Positions 15,623-24,020 of a stretch of 59,914 bases of DNA are shown here, piece after piece. The stretch lies in contig DF820466.1 in the NCBI GenBank assembly GCA_000739535.1, positions 837,680-897,593 on the forward strand, written 5' to 3'. Positions within the stretch are counted from its first letter, which is position 1. The number at the start of each line of letters is the position of its first letter. The translations under genes were made by a program, and so were the position numbers. Under the pieces are notes generated by a model. The model worked only from the letters and a program-made list of their open reading frames with translations, did not search any database and had not been told where the DNA came from. This stretch comes from Candidatus Vecturithrix granuli. GTDB lineage: Bacteria > Moduliflexota > Moduliflexia > Moduliflexales > Moduliflexaceae.

Positions 15623-16510
15623 TTATAACAGGCGGAGACGTCTCAAATCGCACTCCAACACGTCAAACTCTTCCGTTGTGATGTTTCTCAATGGCGGCTT
15701 CACCTGGCCGGTTTCAATTCCTCTTAACTGCAAAATAGCTTTGAAGTAACACAAGAGGGTTCCATCTTTAAAAATCGCTCGTAATTCATCTAAAAGAGCC
15801 TGCTGGCGAGCGGCTTCTTGAAAATCTCCTTGAACAAAGGCGTTATAAATGCCTGTGATCACTTCGGGATAACAGGAGGCCGGTCCGGAAACACAGCCAT
15901 TTGCGCCTTCGAACAATGCCGGCAGAATCATTTCATCGGATCCGATAAAGAGCTGAAAATCTGCGCCCATTTTTTTGCGATATTCCCGGAAGCGAAGGAG
16001 ATCGTTGCTGCTATACTTGAGGCCGATAATGTTGTCGGCCTGAGTTGCAAGTCGGAAGAGCAGCGCAGGGGAAATATCATTATTCGTCATCGCAGGAAGA
16101 TTATACAGAAACATGGGAAGGGGCGCAACTTCTTTTGCTACGATTGTAAAAAAATCGAAGAGCGCGTTGTCCTCAAGATGACGAAAAAAAGGAGTCATCA
16201 CCGCAATGGCGTCCGCCCCGATGTCCTGAGCATGGAGGCTGAGTTCGACTGTATCCACAGTTGTTAACATACCGGTGTGGACAATAACCGGGATCCGTTT
16301 ATTGGCATGTTTCACAACTGTTTCAGCAACCTCTTTACGCTGTTCTTTGGACAGATACGGTCCTTCGCCGGTTGTTCCCAATGGAAGGAGGCCGGAGATG
16401 CCTTTTGAAAGAAGAAAACCACACAATTTTTTGATGCGTTCCTGACTAATCGTACACTGTTCATCTGCGTATGGTGTAACCATTGCAGCGATGACGCCTT
16501 GAATTTTCAT
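15623..16510 (-). CDS. DapA-type aldolase (dihydrodipicolinate synthase / N-acetylneuraminate lyase family)
   Basis: Class I TIM-barrel lyase/synthase, 295 residues. The phosphate or carboxylate loop GTTGE is at 45-49, the catalytic tyrosine at 136 (FLYNLPAMT) and the Schiff-base lysine at 165 (IIGLKYSS). The family covers DapA, NanA, 2-keto-3-deoxy-gluconate aldolase and others. The neighbourhood (TRAP transporter, dehydrogenases, SIS protein and sugar kinase, rather than lysine genes) favours catabolic cleavage of a 2-keto-3-deoxy sugar acid or related compound. The start has AGGAGAAATTATCC upstream. A family G hairpin separates it from the Fe-ADH gene. Confidence 0.9.
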   Translation of the reverse strand: MKIQGVIAAMVTPYADEQCTISQERIKKLCGFLLSKGISGLLPLGTTGEGPYLSKEQRKEVAETVVKHANKRIPVIVHTGMLTTVDTVELSLHAQDIGADAIAVMTPFFRHLEDNALFDFFTIVAKEVAPLPMFLYNLPAMTNNDISPALLFRLATQADNIIGLKYSSNDLLRFREYRKKMGADFQLFIGSDEMILPALFEGANGCVSGPASCYPEVITGIYNAFVQGDFQEAARQQALLDELRAIFKDGTLLCYFKAILQLRGIETGQVKPPLRNITTEEFDVLECDLRRLRLL

Positions 16511-16525
16511 GGATAATTTCTCCTA

Positions 16526-16557
16526 AGAAACCGGGTTTTTCGAAAAACCCGGTTTCT
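16526..16557. terminator. Hairpin of family G (AAACCGGGTTT), terminator-like
   Basis: A near-perfect stem AGAAACCGGGTTTTT/AAAAACCCGGTTTCT with a CG centre lies between two minus-strand genes. Similar hairpins occur at 38596-38632, 38688-38722 and 48745-48780. The stem plus flanking T/A runs could terminate transcription, but the recurrence shows it is also a dispersed repeat. Confidence 0.6.
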
Positions 16558-16574
16558 CTGCTTGACTCCTTAAT

Positions 16575-17738
16575 TTAGCGACACAAATTCAGAATCTCAA
16601 TAATAACCTCTTGCGTATAGCCCTTGAGTTTCCATAATATGGCGGCCTGTTCAGCGTTTGCGGCAATTTGAGGAATCTCTTCGGCAGGAATATTCCCGGC
16701 AGAGAGGGTGGTTGGGCCGCCGATTTTCTCAAACCAGGCTTTCAACATTTCAATACCTTTCTCTGCTGTTTTTGCTGTAGAGTCTTCGTGAATCCCGAAG
16801 ATTCGCTTTGCAAATTGGGCAAATCGCGTCGGAGATTGCTGGCACATATATTTCATCCACCCGGGAGTGACAATCGATAACCCCGCCCCGTGAGCAATAT
16901 CATACATTGAACTCAATGAATGTTCGATCATGTGCGTTGGAAACTCGTAATACCCGATTCCCGCTGTCAGCAATCCATTTAATGCTAAGGTAGATGCCCA
17001 CATTATTGTGGCCCGCGCTTGATAATCTGTCGGAGTCTTGAGCAACGTTTCGGTGCACTCCATGACCGTTTTCACAAGTCCTTCCGTAAATCGATCCTGA
17101 ATCGGTGTCCAGGTATCCTCACATGTGAAATAACCTTCGGTTGCGTGCGAAATAATATCTATCGCCCCATAAGCAGTGTAATTTTTAGGTACGCTGTAGG
17201 TCGTTGTCGGATCTAAAATTGAGACCTTTGGAAAAATCCAGGGCGTATCAATCGCATATTTTTGCTGAGTGGCTTCATTGGTAAGCACAGACGTGAAATT
17301 CATTTCAGAGCCTGTTGCGGCTAAGGTCAGAACAGCTAACACCGGGAGAGCATCCTCGATCGTGGCTTGATAGATGTAGAAATCCCAGACATCCCTGTCA
17401 GTTTTGGCACCCGCCGCAATCGCTTTGCCCGTATCAATGACGCTTCCGCCGCCGACCGTTACAATCAGATCGACCTGTTTTTGTTTCGCATAAGCGATTC
17501 CTTTCTGGACATGTGAAAGTACCGGATTTGATTTCACTCCTGAAAATTCAACCACCTCTAATTGTGCAGCGCGTAACGACTTGAGGACTTTGTCATACAC
17601 TCCGTTCTGTTTGATGCTGGATTTGCCGTACACCAGTAAGGCCTTTTTTCCAAATTTTTGAGCTTCCTGCCCAATCTGCGAAATCGTATCCTGTCCAAAA
17701 ATAATTTTGGTCGGATTCCAAAATTCGAAGTTTTTCAT
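16575..17738 (-). CDS. Iron-containing (group III) alcohol dehydrogenase
   Basis: NAD(P)-dependent alcohol dehydrogenase of the metal-dependent group III, 387 residues. The N-terminal FEFWNPTKIIFGQDTI is typical of the butanol-dehydrogenase/YqhD branch. The dinucleotide motif TVGGGSVIDTGKAIAAG lies near 95-111. Metal ligands are expected in AIDIISHATEGYF (Asp and His), THMIEHSLS and DIAHGAGL, all present. The start at 17738 has AAGGAG eight bases upstream; the ATG two codons earlier is too close to it. It probably reduces or oxidises a small aldehyde/alcohol intermediate released by the lyase next door. Confidence 0.92.
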   Translation of the reverse strand: MKNFEFWNPTKIIFGQDTISQIGQEAQKFGKKALLVYGKSSIKQNGVYDKVLKSLRAAQLEVVEFSGVKSNPVLSHVQKGIAYAKQKQVDLIVTVGGGSVIDTGKAIAAGAKTDRDVWDFYIYQATIEDALPVLAVLTLAATGSEMNFTSVLTNEATQQKYAIDTPWIFPKVSILDPTTTYSVPKNYTAYGAIDIISHATEGYFTCEDTWTPIQDRFTEGLVKTVMECTETLLKTPTDYQARATIMWASTLALNGLLTAGIGYYEFPTHMIEHSLSSMYDIAHGAGLSIVTPGWMKYMCQQSPTRFAQFAKRIFGIHEDSTAKTAEKGIEMLKAWFEKIGGPTTLSAGNIPAEEIPQIAANAEQAAILWKLKGYTQEVIIEILNLCR

Positions 17739-17758
17739 ACGCATGACTCCTTTATGGT

Positions 17759-18817
17759 TTACGGCCAGGTGATGCCGTTTCCTTTTCCCATGATTCCACG
17801 TCCCATAAGTACGCGTTCATCAAGATCGGTAATACCTCGCATGAATGCTGAATATACCGCAAACCATTGTAGCGGGATCATCAGTGCGAACGGCGCGAGC
17901 AGCGGATGAATATCAGGATATTTCGCCATGTCATACACGATCAAGGGCACCTCCTGGGATCGTAAAAGATCGATCACCCGCGCAACAACCATCCGGCTTT
18001 CATCGTTGCCCTGAAGAATAACAAACGATGGTTTTGCGCGATCGAGCATTTCCGCGGGTCCGTGTCGGAACTCCACTGCGTTCATGAAGGATCCGTGGAC
18101 GCGCATATTTTCCATAAAGACAGTAAGTCCGAATTTATAAGCCAATCCATAGAGCACCCCGCTGCCTAAGGTGTAAAAAATGGTTTCCTTTTTAAATTGT
18201 TCCGCCAGGTTCTTTGCAGGTTCCTTTTCTTCAAGATATTGCCTTTTCAGAAGGTTCGGCACTTTATCCAAATCACGAATAATCGGTTCAACCTCCGTAT
18301 TTCCCTGTAATCGGGCAAGCTCTAAGGCAAAAAGATACGCGGCGGCCAGGGGAAGAATATACAAGGCTTTTGATTCGTACGCAAAGACTACATCCGCTTC
18401 TTTGCCCATTAAGCTGTCAGCTTTATTGACCAACACAATCGTTTTCGCGTTTTTTGCTCTGGCATGTCGCAATGCGACGACCGTATCTTCGGTCGCTCCT
18501 GAAAAAGATGCCAGAAACACCCAGGATTTCTCGGACAGTCTTTTCGGATTACTCCATACAAACTCATAAGACGTAAAACAATCGCTCGGAATGTCGGAAA
18601 ATTTATCCAGAAGGTATTTGCCCGAGAGCAAATTTATCTGAGAATTGCCGCTTCCAACCCAATAAATATGAGTAACTTTTTCTTCGACTGCCTGTTGCGC
18701 TAACTTGCGCAAAGCCTGTCCCTGTTGCTCTAAAAATCTTTCCAGATCCGGGCCTAATACCGGAGCTGTAAAAAGTAGACTGTTTATGCCTTGTTCAACA
18801 AGTTTTTCAAGATCCAT
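17759..18817 (-). CDS. SIS-domain sugar-phosphate protein (AgaS/FrlB/GlmS-C like)
   Basis: Cytosolic protein with two SIS (sugar isomerase) domains, 352 residues. The first domain (about 35-170) shows YWVGSGNSQINLLSGKYLL and LASFSGATEDTVVALRHAR. The second (about 195-330) shows LGSGVLYGLAYKF and the diagnostic NAVEFRHGPAEML, as in fructoselysine-6-phosphate deglycase and AgaS-type deaminases. It therefore probably acts on an amino-sugar phosphate or Amadori compound phosphate. A PfkB kinase encoded 2.5 kb away could make its substrate, the same SIS/kinase pairing as FrlB/FrlD. The start follows AGGAGGATGAA. Which isomerase or deaminase reaction it carries out cannot be read from the sequence. 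Confidence 0.88.
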   Translation of the reverse strand: MDLEKLVEQGINSLLFTAPVLGPDLERFLEQQGQALRKLAQQAVEEKVTHIYWVGSGNSQINLLSGKYLLDKFSDIPSDCFTSYEFVWSNPKRLSEKSWVFLASFSGATEDTVVALRHARAKNAKTIVLVNKADSLMGKEADVVFAYESKALYILPLAAAYLFALELARLQGNTEVEPIIRDLDKVPNLLKRQYLEEKEPAKNLAEQFKKETIFYTLGSGVLYGLAYKFGLTVFMENMRVHGSFMNAVEFRHGPAEMLDRAKPSFVILQGNDESRMVVARVIDLLRSQEVPLIVYDMAKYPDIHPLLAPFALMIPLQWFAVYSAFMRGITDLDERVLMGRGIMGKGNGITWP

Positions 18818-19023
18818 TTCATCCTCCTGATTTTATAAAATTCCTGGTTACTCTTTAGCTCATCTTTTTGCCATAGGCGATGGAGTATTGTAGCCAAAGA
18901 TTCTCTACTTTTTTCGCCGTAGGTGATCCACAACCGCTACGCGGCAGGCAGGGAGATGATGAGAATGATTGTTTCGTTCCTACAATACTTAAAGCACTAC
19001 GTGCTAAATAAGTTAGGTTACTG

Positions 19024-20040
19024 TTATTCATTCATTATGACCATCAGTTTCAGCGTCTCCCGGCCTCCAAACAACTTAAAGACCTCAAGATAGTCGTTGA
19101 GCACGATTCGATGGGAAATCAGATTATCAACTCTGATCTTTCTGGATCCAAGCATTTCAACCGCCCTTGCCGTCGCAAATTGATTATTGAACGAGCCGCA
19201 AATTTTCAATTCATGTTCATTAATGATAAACGGATTGACCTCGACCAACCCATTCTGAGGACTGCAACCGAAAAATACAATTGTGCCGCCTTTCCGAACC
19301 AGTGAAATACACTGTTTTTGGGCGTTCAGGTTGCCAGCGACTTCAAACACGATGTCAGCCCCGATCCGTTTTATATTCTTCAGTTCGCGTTCAAGATCCT
19401 GATGCAGAGGATCAATAACATGGGTTGCGCCGTTTTCAATTGCCCGTTCCCGTCTGAGTGCAATCGGTTCACTGACAATGACCCGGGCTGCGCCGGAATG
19501 AACAGCGCATTGCGTAATCAGATTGCCCATCCCTCCTGCACCGATGACCAACACGGTGTCTCCGACCTTAATGTGCGCCAGATCAGTACCATGAATGGCA
19601 CAGGCCAGGGGTTCGCAGAAAGCGGCTTCTTCATAGGCAAGGGCGTCAGAAATACGATACACATTACTTTCCGGCATAACGCAATATTCAGCGTCCGCGC
19701 CATGAATATGAACCCCCATTGAGCTTAAATGTTCACAGAGATGTTCATAGCCTGCTCGGCAATAGTCGCAGGTATGACAGACTTTGTTCGGATCAGCCGT
19801 CACCCGATCGCCCGGCGTGAATTTCGTCACTTCTGCTCCGATTTCCACGACATCCCCTGAAAATTCATGTCCGACAACAACAGGATAGTTTCCGGGGTAT
19901 TCGCCATGATACAGGGCATTATCAGTTCCGCATACGCCGCATGCTTTCACTTTGATCAACACATCCTTTTTGTCCGGTTTGGGGATATCAAGTTCTTGTA
20001 TCTTTATATCTCCGGGCTTATATAATACAGCAGCTTTCAC
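19024..20040 (-). CDS. Zinc-dependent medium-chain alcohol/polyol dehydrogenase
   Basis: MDR-superfamily NAD(P) dehydrogenase, 338 residues, sorbitol/threonine-dehydrogenase-like. The catalytic zinc region is KACGVCGTDNALYHG and GHEFSGDVVEIG, with the structural-zinc cysteines in CHTCDYCRAGYEHLC. The cofactor loop VLVIGAGGMGNLITQCAV is present. The start is GTG, with AAAGGAGGG just upstream, and it overlaps the DeoR stop by four bases (GTGA). Together with the Fe-ADH it gives this cluster two unrelated dehydrogenases, implying at least two redox steps or an oxidation-reduction epimerisation. Confidence 0.92.
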   Translation of the reverse strand: MKAAVLYKPGDIKIQELDIPKPDKKDVLIKVKACGVCGTDNALYHGEYPGNYPVVVGHEFSGDVVEIGAEVTKFTPGDRVTADPNKVCHTCDYCRAGYEHLCEHLSSMGVHIHGADAEYCVMPESNVYRISDALAYEEAAFCEPLACAIHGTDLAHIKVGDTVLVIGAGGMGNLITQCAVHSGAARVIVSEPIALRRERAIENGATHVIDPLHQDLERELKNIKRIGADIVFEVAGNLNAQKQCISLVRKGGTIVFFGCSPQNGLVEVNPFIINEHELKICGSFNNQFATARAVEMLGSRKIRVDNLISHRIVLNDYLEVFKLFGGRETLKLMVIMNE

Positions 20041-20879
20041 GCTTGCCCTCCTTTGTTTGCGCTATCGGACGATCTGTTCGATTTCTTTGCAGAACTTTCA
20101 AGAATATCAACGATGTTGAGCTGGATATTGGCTGAAGAAAAAAAATCTCTAAAATCCTTGCCGATCGCGCTGTCTGTGACAACCCGATCAATCACATTCC
20201 AATCACAAATTTTATACGTCGCATCCAGGCCGAATTTTGAGGAATCAGACGTCAAAATCACTTCATCGCTAATCGCCATCATCCCCTGCTTGACGGCAAT
20301 TTCTTCAGGCTGCAGCGCTGAAATTCCGCGTGTGATGCTTGCGGCGTCCAGCCCCAGGAACGCTTTATGGGCTTTAAGCTGTTTTAAAAATTGTTCCGTA
20401 AAAAGTCCATAGGCCGTATAAAATGATTTCCGCAATATCCCTCCGACGACAAGGACATTAATGCCGGGATGCGGACACAATTCTTTTCCGATCATTAAGT
20501 CGTTCGTAATGACCGTCACATTATTGAGTTTCGAATTTTTGAGATGCCGCGCAATACAGGCTGTCGTCGTCCCTGAATCAAGAATAATCGTGTCGCCTTC
20601 TTCAACAAGCTTCGCGGCCGCAATCCCGATGGCTTGTTTTTGTTCGGAATGGATATAGGCTTTGGTTTCATACAATGGTTCGACAATTCCATCTATATAA
20701 TCAGCGGCCGCAACGCCCCCATGCTCTAATGTGATTAAACGCTGATGACGCAGAGCCTTTAAATCCCGCCTGATTGTCACAATGGAGACATGCAAAAGTT
20801 TTGCTAATTCGTCGTTCCCTATAAATCCTCGCTCCTTTACGAGCTGCAAAATATTGGCATGCCTTTCAATTCGATTCAT
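20037..20879 (-). CDS. DeoR family transcriptional regulator
   Basis: Sugar-phosphate-responsive repressor type, 280 residues from the chosen start. The N-terminal winged helix reads ERHANILQLVKERGF...NDELAKLLHVSIVTIRRDL (about 4-40). The C-terminal effector domain has the DeoR motif DTIILDSGTTTACIARHL and later VVGGILRKSFYTAYG and ISRGISAL-like residues (ASITRGISAL). The Met at 20879 matches the usual DeoR beginning; a Met seven codons earlier is possible. It is first in the minus-strand catabolic operon and divergent from pfkB, so it probably controls both directions. Confidence 0.92.
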   Translation of the reverse strand: MNRIERHANILQLVKERGFIGNDELAKLLHVSIVTIRRDLKALRHQRLITLEHGGVAAADYIDGIVEPLYETKAYIHSEQKQAIGIAAAKLVEEGDTIILDSGTTTACIARHLKNSKLNNVTVITNDLMIGKELCPHPGINVLVVGGILRKSFYTAYGLFTEQFLKQLKAHKAFLGLDAASITRGISALQPEEIAVKQGMMAISDEVILTSDSSKFGLDATYKICDWNVIDRVVTDSAIGKDFRDFFSSANIQLNIVDILESSAKKSNRSSDSANKGGQA

Positions 20880-20959
20880 GTTTTTTCCGCTGCGCTCCAT
20901 CCCCGAAACAACAACATAGAAACAAAATCATAACAGATATTTTGTTATTTTTTTGTTCG

Positions 20960-20987
20960 TTTATATTCACTTCATGATTCTTGTCAA
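20960..20987 (-). promoter_or_regulatory. Predicted promoter of the deoR-led catabolic operon
   Basis: On the minus strand TTGACA (20982-20987), a 16-base spacer and TATAAA (20960-20965) give a near-consensus sigma-70 promoter about 80 bp upstream of the deoR start. AT-rich TTGTT repeats lie downstream and could hold operators. On the plus strand TTGTCA (20981-20986) and TTATAT (21003-21008), 16 bases apart, form a weaker divergent candidate for pfkB. Confidence 0.5.
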
Positions 20988-21010
20988 CATTTTTATGATT
21001 TTTTATATGG

Positions 21011-21070
21011 GGAACTACAAGAATCGCATATAGGAAAGAATTCTTTCCTATATGCGATTCTTGTAGTTCC
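21011..21070. repeat. Perfect 60-bp palindrome with a half copy 200 bp away
   Basis: Arms of 30 bp (21011-21040, beginning GGAACTACAAGAATCGC, and 21041-21070) are exact reverse complements with no loop. A single arm with a few changes, TTCTTTCTTATATGTGATTC..., occurs at about 21277-21304, just before the pfkB start. It lies in the deoR/pfkB divergent region. The rest of the 20880-21329 gap is AT-rich and shows nothing else. Confidence 0.95.
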
Positions 21071-21329
21071 ATAATGGTCACGGAAGAGTAGTGCTGAAGA
21101 ACATAAAAATCATAAATGAATCATATAATCAACTTATAATGATCATTTTTTCATTGACTTCATACAAATATATATCAATAATGCCGACACCTTTAAAAAT
21201 TAAGAATCATCTTATGTCGTTATTCTTTCCACGTTTGATTTGCGAAAAGCTCAGGTATTCGGCAAAAGTCCAAATATTCTTTCTTATATGTGATTCTTGC
21301 AGTTATTTGGCATAGGGGGTTCGCTAAAA

Positions 21330-22322
21330 ATGCAGAAAGACGTGAGTTACGCCAGAAAAGCCTGCCTTATCGGTAATTTCAATATTGATTTAATTATCAG
21401 AAATGTCCCCAACTTGCCGGTCTGGGGACAGGAGGTTGCGGGAAATAATTACATGCAGGTCTCGGCCGGACAGGCAGCGTACACGGGATTTGCGCTGCAT
21501 TCGTTGGGGGTTCCGGTCAGTGTCATCGGGTACGTGGGCGACGATCTGTATGGGCGTCAGATCAGGGATGATCTGATCAAGAGCGGGATCGAGATTTCAG
21601 GTCTTGAGATGGTTAAGAGCGCATGCACAGCAATTACTGTCGCGATTGTGCGCCCCGACGGAGAACGAGCCTTTGTCTCAGATTTTAGTTTCCAACGAAA
21701 AGCGGATGAATCCATTATTCAACGGCATTGGCAAGAGGTGAAACAAGCAAAATATGTCGGTATTTTGGGGATATTTTGCCTCCCGGGTTTCAATCTCGCC
21801 AGTATTGCCTCAAAGATGGATGCCCTGCAATCTCAAGGAAAAATTACTGTACTCGACACCGGATGGGATTCGACGGGATGGCCCCCGGAACATATTGATG
21901 GTATTAACACACTTCTGAAACATACGACGATTTTTATGCCGAATCTGGATGAAGCGCAAGCCTTGACCGGATATAAATTACCGGAAGATTGCGCCGCAGA
22001 ACTGCGCAAAAGAGGCGCAGAACTCGTGATTGTGAAGCTTGGGAAAGACGGCAGCTACGCCCATATTGACAAACAAACATATTGCCAGGAGGCTCTTCCT
22101 GCGAACGTCTATGATGCTGTTGGTGCAGGCGACGTTTTTAACGCGGGATTTCTGTATGCCTTTGAAAACGGATGGGAGATACCACACTGTTTGATTTTCG
22201 GAAATGCTGCTTCGGCCATCTATATTTCCAGATCAGAAAACCGCTTTCCGAACCAGGAAGAGGTCTATGACTATGCAAAACGTTATTATGAATTACCCCC
22301 TCTAAATACCCAGGACTGTTAA
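21330..22322 (+). CDS. PfkB (ribokinase) family sugar kinase
   Basis: ATP-dependent sugar kinase, 330 residues. The N-terminal KACLIGNFNIDLIIRNVP and the substrate motif SAGQAAYTGFALHSLGVPV are typical. The C-terminal family signature DAVGAGDVFNAGFLYA contains the catalytic aspartate. The start ATG has AGGGGG about ten bases upstream; this is not certain. The last codons (QDC and stop) are the first 12 bases of a family D element (22311-22421), so the original C-terminus was altered. It is divergent from the DeoR operon and leads a plus-strand trio with the amidohydrolase and YjbQ genes. Confidence 0.9.
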   Translation: MQKDVSYARKACLIGNFNIDLIIRNVPNLPVWGQEVAGNNYMQVSAGQAAYTGFALHSLGVPVSVIGYVGDDLYGRQIRDDLIKSGIEISGLEMVKSACTAITVAIVRPDGERAFVSDFSFQRKADESIIQRHWQEVKQAKYVGILGIFCLPGFNLASIASKMDALQSQGKITVLDTGWDSTGWPPEHIDGINTLLKHTTIFMPNLDEAQALTGYKLPEDCAAELRKRGAELVIVKLGKDGSYAHIDKQTYCQEALPANVYDAVGAGDVFNAGFLYAFENGWEIPHCLIFGNAASAIYISRSENRFPNQEEVYDYAKRYYELPPLNTQDC

Positions 22323-22421
22323 GTTCTCGTCAGAAATGATGTCTCGACTTCGCTCGACGTCCGGGTTTCCGGTCGTCGAGCGAAGTCGAGATGAGAAAAT
22401 AAGCAGAACTTAACAGCCCTG
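22311..22421. mobile_element. Family D short inverted-repeat element (MITE-like), at the pfkB 3' end
   Basis: Ends CAGGACTGTTAAGTTCT and AGAACTTAACAGCCCTG and inner palindrome TCTCGACTTCGCTCGA...GAGCGAAGTCGAGA match the copy at 14280-14391. It supplies the pfkB stop codon. The 11 bases on each side both begin CTCTAA (22300-22310, 22422-22432) and agree at 8 of 11 positions, a weaker direct repeat than at the other copy. Confidence 0.75.
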
Positions 22422-22426
22422 CTCTA

Positions 22427-22553
22427 AGAAGCTGTTTTAAAAGTTTGCAGGTGAGGAGTGCGAAAGCTCTGCTTTCGCTGTCAAAGCAGAGCTTTGACAC
22501 TCCTGTTCACCTCTCTCGAAATGCCCGTTGCATGGACTTTTAAAACAGCTTCT
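22427..22553. repeat. Inverted repeat carrying a nested family B element
   Basis: Outer arms AGAAGCTGTTTTAAAAG and CTTTTAAAACAGCTTCT are exact. Inside, at 22455-22503, sits a family B double hairpin (GGAGTGCGAAAGC...CACTCC). This is the second case in the window of one repeat family lying inside another. Confidence 0.85.
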
Positions 22554-22594
22554 AAGTACCTGAAGCAATTGAAGTACGTAAAAAGGAGGATATC

Positions 22595-23452
22595 GTGATC
22601 GATTTTCACACACATCCAGTCATGATTAAAGAACTCATCAATGCAGATGAGTTGTTAGGCTCTCATGTCCGTAATGTTTTCGGGTTATATTTCCCTCCTC
22701 AGCCGCTTGATATTTTTCTGCATGAACTTGATGAAGCGGGCGTTGAAAAAGCCGTTCTGCTCCCTATTGATTGCACGACAGCCCATAATTGTCGAATTGT
22801 TTCGAATGAACAGGTCTCTGAGTTGATGAATAAACATGCTCGTTTTATAGGTTTTGCTTCTGTTGACCCCGCCTGTCACGGCGCGCCCCGTATGCTAGAA
22901 CGAGCAGTCAAGCAGCTCGGACTAAAGGGCTTGAAGCTCGATCCTGCGCTCCAGCAATTTTATCCGAATAACAAAGAAATAACATACCCGGTGTATCAAG
23001 CCTGCGCAGAACTTCATATTCCTGTCATGATTCATTGTGGGATGAGCTGGGCCATGCGAGGACTTGAAAAATACGCCCATCCTCTTCAATTGGAAGAGAT
23101 TGCCATTGATTTTCCCGACCTGTCAATCATTATTCCACACTTTGGCTGGCCCTGGATTCATGAGACGCTGATGATCGCCATGAAATATAAAAACATCTAC
23201 ATCGATACCTCTGTTATTTATAGCGGAACCCCTAAAGAAGTGTTACACCACGTATTGGCAGAGCAGATCGGAATACACGTTTTAGAACGCAGTCTCCCTG
23301 AGCAAATCCTCTTTGGCAGCAATTATCCCCGTGCAGACATTCGGAGAACGGTGAGAGGCATTCGCGCCCTGGGTATGAGTCCCGCATTACAAGACCATGT
23401 GCTGCATAAAAACGCTTCGAAACTTTTAGGTTTGGGAGAAAACAAGTCATGA
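22595..23452 (+). CDS. Amidohydrolase family (TIM-barrel, amidohydrolase-2 type) protein
   Basis: Metal-dependent hydrolase or decarboxylase-type barrel, 285 residues. Metal ligands are expected in DFHTHPV (5 and 7), VMIHCGMSW and IIPHFGWPW. The late aspartate that normally appears in LFGSDYP is asparagine here (ILFGSNYPRAD), a variation seen in parts of the family and possibly important for activity. The start is GTG with AAAAGGAGG seven bases upstream. It overlaps the YjbQ gene by four bases. The substrate is unknown; the context suggests a ring-opening or hydrolytic step in the same pathway as the adjacent kinase. Confidence 0.88.
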   Translation: MIDFHTHPVMIKELINADELLGSHVRNVFGLYFPPQPLDIFLHELDEAGVEKAVLLPIDCTTAHNCRIVSNEQVSELMNKHARFIGFASVDPACHGAPRMLERAVKQLGLKGLKLDPALQQFYPNNKEITYPVYQACAELHIPVMIHCGMSWAMRGLEKYAHPLQLEEIAIDFPDLSIIIPHFGWPWIHETLMIAMKYKNIYIDTSVIYSGTPKEVLHHVLAEQIGIHVLERSLPEQILFGSNYPRADIRRTVRGIRALGMSPALQDHVLHKNASKLLGLGENKS

Positions 23453-23880
23453 AAAGCATTATCACTCGTGTCACAATAAACACCTGTCATGAAACGGAAT
23501 TGATCAATATTACCGACAAGGTTCATTCGGAAGTAAAAAAATCAGGTGTGCTTTCCGGAACGGTCTTTGTCATGTCGCTGCACACAACGACTGGTTTAAC
23601 GGTCAATGAAGGGCTTCCGGATCTGGAAGCCGATATTGCCAATTATCTTCAGCGCCTTGTTCCCGAAAATTACCCGTATCGTCATGCCAGATTCCTGCAT
23701 TCTGATGGTCAAATGGCGATTAATGCTCCTTCCCATTTGCGCGGAGCGTTGTTGGGATTTGAAGCCTTCTTTCCGATTGAGCATGGCGTGATCGTGTGTG
23801 GTGGACGCCAAACGATCTATTTTGTCGAGTTAGACGGTCCCCAGGAACGAACCTATCTTATCCAAATTCTGGGGGAGTAA
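23449..23880 (+). CDS. YjbQ / UPF0047 family protein
   Basis: Small 143-residue protein of the YjbQ family (annotated as secondary thiamine-phosphate synthase enzyme in some pipelines). Conserved segments are MSLHTTTGLTVNEG, HSDGQMAINAPSHLRGALLG and LDGPQERTYLIQILG. The biochemical role is weakly established. Its ATG overlaps the amidohydrolase stop (ATGA), so the two are co-translated and probably function together. The family is usually a free-standing housekeeping gene, which makes its coupling to a catabolic hydrolase mildly unusual. Confidence 0.9.
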   Translation: MKSIITRVTINTCHETELINITDKVHSEVKKSGVLSGTVFVMSLHTTTGLTVNEGLPDLEADIANYLQRLVPENYPYRHARFLHSDGQMAINAPSHLRGALLGFEAFFPIEHGVIVCGGRQTIYFVELDGPQERTYLIQILGE

Positions 23881-23922
23881 GAACAATAGTTCGGACAAAT
23901 GCCTCAATGACAGGTTATTTTG

Positions 23923-23953
23923 GGAATTCCGAAGACTCGTTCCCGAAACAACG
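23923..23953. repeat. Single arm of a family E repeat
   Basis: GGGAATTCCGAAGACTCGTTCCCGAAACAAC matches one side of the copies at 9733-9820 and 11276-11356 (key parts GGGAATTCC and CCCGAAACAAC). It lies between the yjbQ-type gene and the convergent receiver-domain gene. Confidence 0.65.
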
Positions 23954-24020
23954 GAAAATAGGGCGGGTTTGTAGGTCTTGCTTTAGCGAGTCCTTCCACC
24001 TGACGGAATTTTTTGTTTTA

